This document shows, in pieces, positions 58,147 to 64,000 of a stretch of DNA of 64,000 nucleotides; within the stretch, counting starts at the first letter, position 1, and each line of letters begins with the position of its first letter. Both the position numbers and the translations under genes were made by a program. Source of the stretch: Ktedonobacter robiniae (GTDB lineage Bacteria; Chloroflexota; Ktedonobacteria; Ktedonobacterales; Ktedonobacteraceae). The stretch lies in contig NZ_BNJG01000002.1 in NCBI RefSeq assembly GCF_016587375.1, forward strand, positions 1,674,001-1,738,000. Direction: 5' to 3'. A model generated the notes under the pieces. That model was not told the DNA's origin. It saw only the letters and a program-made list of their open reading frames with translations, and ran no database searches.

Positions 58147-58758
58147 ATGCCTCGGTCAGAGGAAGCCAAACAACGTCTGCGTGATGAGCAACGAGCGCAT
58201 ATTCTAGAGGCTGCCAGGCGCGTCTTTGCGCGCAAGGGACCGGCTGCAACTATGGATGATATCGCCACTGAGGCCTCGGTCAGCCATGGACTGGCCTATC
58301 GTTACTTCACGAGCAAGGATATAATCCTGCACACAATAGCTGAGCAAGCCTTTCAAGCCAACCCCTTAACGGTGGTGCAGGAGCTGGATAAGACGAAGAC
58401 CCCAGGAGAGCGTTTGAGGGTGTTGTTGACAGGGCTTATAGAAAGCAGGCGCCACCCCGAGTACCACCAGCTCTTAGATCGTATGCGCAACTCTGAGGCC
58501 ACGCCGGAGGAGCTACGGGAGCTCGTACATAAGCGCGCGCATGCCTTACGTGGCGTGATCAGGCAGGGCATCATCGAGGGACAGGCGAGCGGTGAGATCG
58601 TGGCAGGCGATCCAGATCAATTGCTGAGAGCTATCTACGCGTGTCTTGATGGCCTTACCCACTGGGCTGAGTATTATCCAGAAGAATACATCGAGCACTT
58701 CCCTGCTGCAGAGATCTTCTGGCGTATGCTCAAGCCCGAGAACCCTGTAAAAGAATGA
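58147..58758 (+). CDS. TetR family regulator
   Basis: This 203-residue regulator has the HTH HILEAARRVFARKGPAATMD, DIATEASVSHGLAYRYFTSK and a C-terminal domain like TetR_C. GGAGG lies about eight bases before the ATG. The perfect palindrome just upstream is probably its own operator. The phosphotransferase gene starts 28 bases after its stop and is likely coregulated, which would make the kinase inducible by a drug-like ligand. Confidence 0.9.
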   Translation: MPRSEEAKQRLRDEQRAHILEAARRVFARKGPAATMDDIATEASVSHGLAYRYFTSKDIILHTIAEQAFQANPLTVVQELDKTKTPGERLRVLLTGLIESRRHPEYHQLLDRMRNSEATPEELRELVHKRAHALRGVIRQGIIEGQASGEIVAGDPDQLLRAIYACLDGLTHWAEYYPEEYIEHFPAAEIFWRMLKPENPVKE

Positions 58759-58786
58759 TTCTCACTAGATAGAAGGGGTGCGAGAT

Positions 58787-59761
58787 ATGAGTAAGGAGCC
58801 AGGTCTTCCAGATAAGAGCCTACGCCACTGTTTAGAGGAGCAGTATGCTCTCAATGCCGCCACATTTGAGTTGCTGTCGCAGGGACTCGATGTGAACGCC
58901 AGGGTATATCGCGTGGTGTGTGAGCAGGGAGATGCCTATCTGCTGAAAGCCAGGCAGGGACCGCTCTACGAGCCAGCGTGCCGTGTCCCGCGTTATCTCA
59001 GGGACCAGGGAATCACATCGGTGGTCGCTCCCCTGCCTACGAAGGAACAGGCCTTGTGGGTCACGGTCGACAGGTGGACGCTTATGCTCTATCCCTTTAT
59101 CGATGGTGATAGCAGCTGGAATCCTGGTATGGATGATACGTACTGGCGTAGCCTGGGAGCTGCGTTTAAGCAAATTCACCGGATCAATCAGCCAGCCGAA
59201 GTTTTCCAGGGGGTACGTAAAGAGGCCTTCGAGTTGGCGGAGTACCGTCGTGGGGTGCGGACAATTGAGGCCAGGCTGGCACAATTTGTGGGTGATAGCG
59301 CGTCTGAGCAGTCTCTTTATAGGAACTGGATGGAGTATCAAGCCACGATTCATGCCGTGATGGACTCCATGGAAAAGCTGGCGGACCACCTGCGGCAACA
59401 GGCCGGGCCACTGGTCATCTGTCACGCGGACCTGCATACCGCCAATATTATACGCACTTCAGACGGAGAAGTATTTATCATTGATTGGGATGATATTATG
59501 CTGGCTCCCAGAGAGCGCGATTTTATTTTTGTGGGCGATGCCCAGGCAGCTGATCCGCCCGCACCCTTTTTTCAGGGCTATGGCGAGGTCGCGTTTGATT
59601 GGCGCGCGCTCAAGTACTATCGCCTTGAGCGCGTTATTCAGGATCTGATTGAGGACGCGTCGCAGGTGCTTTTCAGAGCTGACCTCGACGACGAGAGGAA
59701 GATCGGTGCCGCCCGGTTGCTTGAGGCTAACCTGTTAGAACGAGACTGGGAGCGCCTCTAA
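58787..59761 (+). CDS. Aminoglycoside phosphotransferase-like kinase (APH(9)/spectinomycin kinase type)
   Basis: This 324-residue protein has the APH fold: VYRVVCEQGDAYLLKARQG (ATP-binding Lys), the catalytic loop VICHADLHTANII and the metal-binding FIIDWDDIMLAPRERDF, as in spectinomycin kinase APH(9). The true substrate could be an antibiotic or a metabolite. AGGGG lies nine bases before the ATG. It is cotranscribed with TetR. Its 3' end overlaps the convergent P450 gene by 27 bases. Confidence 0.88.
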   Translation: MSKEPGLPDKSLRHCLEEQYALNAATFELLSQGLDVNARVYRVVCEQGDAYLLKARQGPLYEPACRVPRYLRDQGITSVVAPLPTKEQALWVTVDRWTLMLYPFIDGDSSWNPGMDDTYWRSLGAAFKQIHRINQPAEVFQGVRKEAFELAEYRRGVRTIEARLAQFVGDSASEQSLYRNWMEYQATIHAVMDSMEKLADHLRQQAGPLVICHADLHTANIIRTSDGEVFIIDWDDIMLAPRERDFIFVGDAQAADPPAPFFQGYGEVAFDWRALKYYRLERVIQDLIEDASQVLFRADLDDERKIGAARLLEANLLERDWERL

Positions 59762-60982
59762 TCCGCGCAGTACAAAGCTGCCGCGCCAGCGGACCTGCTC
59801 GGGCGCGATGCTGAGCCGGAGATCAGGTATGCGCTGGATCAGGGTACTGATAGCGATCTGCCCTTCAAGCCGGGATAGGGGAGCGCCGAGGCAGTAATGC
59901 ACGCCCTGGCCGAAGGCCAGGTGCTTATTGTTCTCGCGGGTGATGTCCAGCGTGTCGGGATCATCAAAGTAGTTTGCGTCCCGGTTGGCTGAGCCAATCG
60001 CCGCCAGGACCAGTTCCCCGCGTGGAATGGTGATACCCTCAATCGTGATGTCTTCGCTGGCATAGCGCTCGGTAGTTGTTTCAACCGGACAGACAAAGCG
60101 TAGCAGCTCCTCAATGGCAGGCTTGATGAGTGTTGGCTCGCTCTGTAATTTCGCCAGCTGGTCGGAATGCTCCAGCAAGGCGAGTGTTCCGCTGCCAATC
60201 AGGTTGACGGTGGTCTCATGGCCCGCGATGAGCAGGAGTATGACCATGGCTAGAATTTCATCTTCACTGAGTTGGTCGCTGCCCTCCTTGGCCTGCACGA
60301 GCGCCGTGATGAGATCATCTTGAGGACGGGTACGTCGCTCTTTGATGAGCTTCTTTAAGTACGCCATAAAGCCCATGATGCTAGGAATGAGCACGAAAAG
60401 GTTGCGGTTGGTGCCTCCTGAAATGAGGGTTTTGGTCCAGCGATGGAACTTATGGTTATCTTGAACTGGTACCCCGAGGATACGCCCGATAACCGTGAGT
60501 GGTAGTGGCAGCGCGAAATCGGCGATCACGTCCATACTGCCTTTGGGCTCTACTTTATCCAGTAATTCGTTGGCCAGAGTCTGTACCTGCTCGCGCATTT
60601 GTTCAATCAGACGTGGTGTAAAGGCTTTGTGTACGAGGGCGCGCAGCCTGGTATGGTCCGGGCTGTCCAGGTCGAGCATGTTGCGCTCAAGTGGCTTGAA
60701 CATGGGCGGTACCCAGGGAGCCTTTTTTAGCTGCTCAGGCGTCATCGCATTATGGCGGTCCTTGGCGAAGCGCTTATCCTTCAAGACACTGAGCACATCG
60801 TCATAGCGCGTCACAAGCCAGGCGCGCTGTTTCGTGGGTAGGATCACCGGAAAAACCGGCGCCTCGGCGCGAAGTTGGGCATAAAAGGGAAAGGGATTGG
60901 CCTTGAACCTGGCGCTGGTAATGTCGACGGGTGCGATAGAAGTTGTGGACGCGGTTGCTGGTAGCGTTTGTTTCTTCGTCAT
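59735..60982 (-). CDS. Cytochrome P450
   Basis: This 415-residue soluble bacterial-type P450 has the I-helix motif IAGHETTVN (about 253), the ExxR pair in EELLRF, the PERF-like region and the heme loop AFGQGVHYCLGAPLSR with the Cys ligand near 361. SPDHTRLRALVHKAFTPRLI is typical of the CYP107-like group. It needs ferredoxin and reductase partners, which are not nearby. Its start overlaps the TetR stop by four bases (ATGA), so the pair is one operon. The stop lies inside the convergent phosphotransferase gene. Confidence 0.93.
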   Translation of the reverse strand: MTKKQTLPATASTTSIAPVDITSARFKANPFPFYAQLRAEAPVFPVILPTKQRAWLVTRYDDVLSVLKDKRFAKDRHNAMTPEQLKKAPWVPPMFKPLERNMLDLDSPDHTRLRALVHKAFTPRLIEQMREQVQTLANELLDKVEPKGSMDVIADFALPLPLTVIGRILGVPVQDNHKFHRWTKTLISGGTNRNLFVLIPSIMGFMAYLKKLIKERRTRPQDDLITALVQAKEGSDQLSEDEILAMVILLLIAGHETTVNLIGSGTLALLEHSDQLAKLQSEPTLIKPAIEELLRFVCPVETTTERYASEDITIEGITIPRGELVLAAIGSANRDANYFDDPDTLDITRENNKHLAFGQGVHYCLGAPLSRLEGQIAISTLIQRIPDLRLSIAPEQVRWRGSFVLRGLEALPVSF

Positions 60983-61593
60983 GGCTTCTCGCTCCTTAAT
61001 CCATCCATGATCATATCGGTAAGCACGTCTGGTAGCTCATCCCAGGCTGTTTCCAGGGTCGTGTCTCCCATAAGATATTCTATGATCAGGCCAAGTACCA
61101 TGCCCGATATGGCGCGCATGGCGAGACGCATATTGGTTGACTTGACGATGTGTTGCTCTGCCCACTGCTGAAAGTACGTTTCGGCCATAGTAAAAGTCGG
61201 TTCTATAATCTTCCGATAATAAAGCTCTCTCAACTCCCGATTGACCAGAACCTCCGAAATGACAATCCTGAAGATCTCGAAGTTATCTGCTTTGAGTGCT
61301 GTGAGCCTGTGGCGGAAGTAAGCCTTAGTGAAGCTGCGAAAGTCACCCTCAGTAAATTTCGCGAAGTCTTCATGCCTCTGGTCAGATTCATTCAGCCGAT
61401 CCAGGATGCCTAGCATCAGCGCGGTTTTATTCTCAAAGTAGTTATAGATGGTGCCGTCCGCGATACCAGCCTCACGAGCGATATCCCGAATCGTTGTGGG
61501 GTGAAAGCCCTTCTGGGCAAACACCTTTGTGGCCGCGTCAAGGATCTGATTGCGCCGCGCGACGATAAGCTGCTCCTGAATGGATTCCTTCAT
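60979..61593 (-). CDS. TetR/FadR-like regulator of the P450 operon
   Basis: This 204-residue regulator has the HTH QILDAATKVFAQKGFHPTTI and EAGIADGTIYNYFENKTALM, plus a C-terminal domain of the TetR_C_4/FadR-like type (VISEVLVNRELRELYY). It is translationally coupled to the P450 gene. A TGAATGA-N4-TCATTCA palindrome lies 35 bases upstream, like the operators of fatty-acid-type TetR regulators; a lipophilic ligand shared with the P450 is a reasonable guess. Confidence 0.9.
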   Translation of the reverse strand: MKESIQEQLIVARRNQILDAATKVFAQKGFHPTTIRDIAREAGIADGTIYNYFENKTALMLGILDRLNESDQRHEDFAKFTEGDFRSFTKAYFRHRLTALKADNFEIFRIVISEVLVNRELRELYYRKIIEPTFTMAETYFQQWAEQHIVKSTNMRLAMRAISGMVLGLIIEYLMGDTTLETAWDELPDVLTDMIMDGLRSEKP

Positions 61594-61628
61594 ACAATTT
61601 ACCTTTTGTGAATGGCTGTTCAGAGTAA

Positions 61629-61646
61629 TGAATGAGTATTCATTCA
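61629..61646. promoter_or_regulatory. TetR-type operator
   Basis: TGAATGA-GTAT-TCATTCA lies 35 bases upstream of the tetR start codon (minus strand). Half-sites of this form are common for AcrR/FadR-like repressors. Confidence 0.65.
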
Positions 61647-61716
61647 GAGAATGCCATAAATTTCACTATCCTGTCAAGGCTTTTAGCCACCAATATTGTG
61701 TATTACAGTTATTCCT

Positions 61717-62187
61717 TTACCATACCGGGCGGAACTTATGCGGCAAGATGCCTCCATTGGCCGCCATGATAAGCTGGCGCAGGTCAGCACGTAGCTCTGC
61801 CATGCGCCTGGGACCAATAATCTCTGCCCACTGCGCCTCCAGGCGTGTGAGAAAGGCCTCTGTCTCACGGATGCAGCCCCAGCCTCGCTCTGTGAGGGTT
61901 ACGATCTTGCCGCGTTTGTCGGCTGGATTAGGCTGGCGTGTAACGTAGCCGTGCTTTTCCAGGTAGTCAATCATTTCGCTGGCAGCCTGTTTGGTGATAT
62001 CCAGAAACTCGGCCAACTCGTTACCTGTTGCGCCATATGGTGCGAGCCGCTGGAATGCAAAGCCGTGTGCGGGCCGCACATCATCATAGCCAAGCGCGGC
62101 CATGTGTTTATGTAAGTCGTCAATTACCGTCCGAGAGCCAAGCATCAGTAGAGGTGTCAGTTCGTAATTGGGTGCAAATTCCATCAT
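61717..62187 (-). CDS. MarR family regulator
   Basis: This 156-residue winged-helix regulator starts MMEFAPNYELTPLLMLGSRT. GATGNELAEFLDITKQAASE and MIDYLEKHGYVTRQPNPADK-RGK form the HTH and wing, the latter with the DxRGK-type motif. AAGGA precedes the adjacent ATG codons at 62187 and 62184. The frame is open to 62313, but that part overlaps the palindromic operators and is not coding. It is divergent from the SnoaL-like gene (152 bases), which is its likely target. Confidence 0.9.
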   Translation of the reverse strand: MMEFAPNYELTPLLMLGSRTVIDDLHKHMAALGYDDVRPAHGFAFQRLAPYGATGNELAEFLDITKQAASEMIDYLEKHGYVTRQPNPADKRGKIVTLTERGWGCIRETEAFLTRLEAQWAEIIGPRRMAELRADLRQLIMAANGGILPHKFRPVW

Positions 62188-62206
62188 CGTCAATTTCCTT
62201 TTTATC

Positions 62207-62282
62207 CTTGCAATATAGTCAAATTGCTTGACTATATTGCAAGGGTGTTGTATATTACGCAAGTAGTCAAATTGCTTGACTA
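62207..62282. promoter_or_regulatory. Two MarR-type operators
   Basis: Site 1: CTTGCAATATAGTCAA (62207-62222) and its perfect inverse (62228-62243) around ATTGC, 37 bases in all. Site 2: TAGTCAA-ATTGC-TTGACTA (62264-62282). Both share the 19-base core, 57 bases apart, between the divergent marR and SnoaL-like genes. Confidence 0.75.
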
Positions 62283-62339
62283 TTATACAGCAGTTTCTCT
62301 TTTCTGAGAACATTTTTACTGATAACCACAGGGGGTAAG

Positions 62340-62744
62340 ATGTCTAATAGCACTAATAGGGATGTCATTAAACGTTTCGTCACGGAAGCCTGGAACGAAA
62401 ATAAGCTGGGTGTGCTCGATGAGATCCTTGATCCAACCTATTACGATTATTCATCTGAGCCACGCAACCGTGAGGGACTTGAGCGCTTATTGGCAATTGT
62501 AAATGAGGCGTTTCCTGATCATAAGACTATTATTGAAGAAATTATTGTCGAAGGCGATACTGTCGCGGTTTGTGAGACGTTCTGTGGAACACATTCTGGA
62601 CCATTTCGCGGTATACCAGCGTCAGGCAAAAAGTTTGAAGTTGGCCGTTACCGCTTCTTCAAAGTCGTCAATGGTAAGATCGTTTCGCACCGGGGCTTAC
62701 TAGACCTACCGGCCCTGCTCCGCCAGATCGGCGCAGATAAATAA
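62340..62744 (+). CDS. SnoaL-like ester cyclase family protein
   Basis: This 134-residue alpha+beta-barrel protein has RDVIKRFVTEAWNENKLGVL, EILDPTYYDYSS, AFPDHKTIIEEIIVEGDTVA and RFFKVVNGKIVSHRGLLDLP, the ester cyclase/SnoaL pattern. Members include polyketide cyclases and many enzymes of unknown role. AGGGGG precedes the start. It is divergent from marR and probably repressed by it. It ends one base before a perfect 42-bp palindrome. Confidence 0.88.
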   Translation: MSNSTNRDVIKRFVTEAWNENKLGVLDEILDPTYYDYSSEPRNREGLERLLAIVNEAFPDHKTIIEEIIVEGDTVAVCETFCGTHSGPFRGIPASGKKFEVGRYRFFKVVNGKIVSHRGLLDLPALLRQIGADK

Positions 62745-62745
62745 T

Positions 62746-62787
62746 ATATTTTCCTGGTGAAGCACATGTGCTTCACCAGGAAAATAT
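62746..62787. terminator. Perfect 42-bp palindrome between convergent genes
   Basis: 21-bp arms meet with no loop (centre between 62766 and 62767). It starts two bases after the SnoaL-like stop codon. Confidence 0.75.
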
Positions 62788-62802
62788 GCATGTTTTATCG
62801 TT

Positions 62803-64000
62803 CTACACTGTGTGAACGTTGGTGACATTGCCCATGTTCACGGGACAGAGGGGGCCGACTTCCGCTACATAGGTTGGTTCCTGTGATACCTGGTGATAGA
62901 TGAATTCGACATATTCATAGGAGCCATTGTTGGCGTACCATATCAGGTCGTAGTTACCCTGGGAAATGCCATGAAAGGCAAAGTTTCCATTGTCCTGGAT
63001 ATTTGTTTTCTTTGAGCCATCCCATTTGGCGAAGAGTTCGTCCTTTCCCATTCCACCCTTCAGACCTGTCGTCAGCCCGATCTGATTAAAGGGGACGTCG
63101 GTTTCGATATTGGTAAAGTGTCCCGTGATGTCCTGGGGCGCGTTCAAATCCTTTTGCGCTGACTTGCCCTCGTTAGTATCACCATATTCCTTGCCCAGGC
63201 GTTGATAGGTTGGGATAGCGCTGGAGCAGGATGAGGAGCGTTCTTGTTTTCCCATTCCCAGCAGAGCCTTTGCCATGTCGCCATGTAACTGCCCGGCTTC
63301 AGGGGCACTGGAGAATTTAGTGAGTACCTTATCGAAGGCGTTGACCGCTGACTCATAATCTTGCGTCTGTAGCTTCCCTTCTCCAATATTGTAGTAGGCT
63401 GTGGCATCGAGGGCACTGGCCTGGGTCTGGCAGGTGTTATCGCAGTAAGGAATCCCCAGAATTGTATCGAGGCTCTTCGTTGCTCCATCGTAATCTTTGG
63501 CGTCCAGGCTCTGGCGACTCAGGCTGAGGCGCGCCGCAATATCTCCCACCTGGGCGCGATGCACTTCACTCTGGGCCGAGCTAGCGGTAAATTTCTGGAT
63601 GACCGTATCAAATTTGGTTAAGGCCTCGTTATAATGCTGTGATTTATTTAGCGCCAGGCCCCAGGAGGTATAGGTCCGGGCCAAGTCAGCCCCATCGGGA
63701 GCCTGCTCGCCTCCCTGAGTATACTCATCGATAGCAGGCTGCCACTGCTGCTGATTCTCCAGGCTATGGGCCTGCGCGATGTGCAGAGAGGGCTGAATGC
63801 TGAAGGCCACGCCCGAGTAGATGAAGAGTACAACGATGATAATGGCAGAAGTTATAGCCTGGCGCACACGAGTCTTGTTGAGGATGGAACCCATCCCATC
63901 CCCCATACGAATGGCGAGCGCGATCAGCAGTAGAAGGCCCAGTAGCAGCGCCGCGCCACTGGCATGGGCTGATCCAGCGGCCCAATCGCTTCCCGTGAGA
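62803..64000 (-). CDS. Membrane-anchored TPR protein, 5' end outside the window
   Basis: At least 399 residues. The frame continues without a stop from the ATG at 63906 to the window edge, and the added part includes a hydrophobic stretch (GAALLLGLLLLIALAI), so the gene starts beyond 64000. A second membrane helix (AITSAIIIVVLFIYSGVAFS) leads into TPR-type units: HSLENQQQWQPAIDEYTQGG, SWGLALNKSQHYNEALTKFD, SLSRQSLDAKDYDGATKSLD and GEGKLQTQDYESAVNAFDKV. The C-terminal 110 residues (TGLKGGMGKDELFAKWDGSK, NFAFHGISQGNYDLIWYANN) look like a carboxypeptidase-regulatory-like beta domain. Function is unknown. Confidence 0.8.
   Translation of the reverse strand, partial: LTGSDWAAGSAHASGAALLLGLLLLIALAIRMGDGMGSILNKTRVRQAITSAIIIVVLFIYSGVAFSIQPSLHIAQAHSLENQQQWQPAIDEYTQGGEQAPDGADLARTYTSWGLALNKSQHYNEALTKFDTVIQKFTASSAQSEVHRAQVGDIAARLSLSRQSLDAKDYDGATKSLDTILGIPYCDNTCQTQASALDATAYYNIGEGKLQTQDYESAVNAFDKVLTKFSSAPEAGQLHGDMAKALLGMGKQERSSSCSSAIPTYQRLGKEYGDTNEGKSAQKDLNAPQDITGHFTNIETDVPFNQIGLTTGLKGGMGKDELFAKWDGSKKTNIQDNGNFAFHGISQGNYDLIWYANNGSYEYVEFIYHQVSQEPTYVAEVGPLCPVNMGNVTNVHTV

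Noticed and set aside
1..64000. CRISPR arrays, rRNA and tRNA genes
   Set aside because: No regularly spaced repeats and no tRNA cloverleaf or rRNA segments were recognised by eye; a dedicated scan could still find a diverged tRNA.

Overview
The window reads like a chromosome segment of a filamentous, sporulating Chloroflexota bacterium of the Ktedonobacteria type. This is inferred from the mix of genes and not from a marker gene. It has a 1,050-residue MalT-like LuxR regulator, a membrane Ser/Thr kinase with a Thr/Pro-rich outer part, many one-component regulators (TetR, MarR, MerR, ArsR), many small stress or resistance enzymes and frequent insertion sequences. Base composition is balanced to slightly GC-rich. 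No rRNA, tRNA or CRISPR array was seen.

Layout. 1-10 kb: CPBP membrane protease, fused PabB-PabC for folate synthesis, a GlcG/HbpS-like protein, a HAM1/RdgB-like pyrophosphatase, an alpha/beta hydrolase, DinB and the giant LuxR regulator. 10-16.5 kb: DUF2182 membrane protein, three small P-loop kinase-like proteins, a transglutaminase-like protein, an S24-like gene broken by one amber codon (missed by simple ORF calling), DUF3224 and PhzF-like proteins. 16.7-20.2 kb: an operon of FAD oxidoreductase, membrane-anchored PIG-L deacetylase and TIM-barrel glycosidase-like protein. 20.6-24.2 kb: membrane proteins and a serine beta-lactamase-like hydrolase.

24.3-34.3 kb is the most unusual part. A DUF347/COG4705 membrane-protein gene is cut by 9,089 bp inserted without loss of a single target codon: the two halves sum to 286 residues, exactly the length of an intact close paralogue that lies inside the insertion in inverted orientation. 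The insertion also holds an IS607-type tnpA/tnpB pair, several decayed gene pieces, the tail of an Nmad3-like gene, the tail of a large serine recombinase at its right edge, and a nested 4-kb element. That element is bounded by inverted repeats and carries an IS1182-type transposase plus an ArsR-SRPBCC-SRPBCC-VOC module with three copies of its likely operator.

34.3-64 kb: Ser/Thr kinase, TPR protein, DHA2 efflux pump, epoxide hydrolase, a LuxR C-terminal remnant, NAD(P)-binding protein, PQQ-like propeller lipoprotein, LLM oxidoreductase with a DHFR-like reductase, double GNAT, two aminoglycoside-kinase-like proteins, TetR-controlled DDN-like and Baeyer-Villiger-type enzymes, a second IS607 element, MerR, a cyclase fusion, GrpB, TetR-P450, and a MarR/SnoaL divergent pair. 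The last gene, a TPR protein, runs off the right edge.

Two themes run through the whole window. Many gene 3' ends carry very long, near-perfect palindromes, some with arms of 30-38 bp and almost no loop. A short palindromic repeat built on GCGTACGC recurs at six intergenic sites. Regulator genes commonly have a perfect palindromic operator just upstream, so regulation of the small modules can be read from the sequence.
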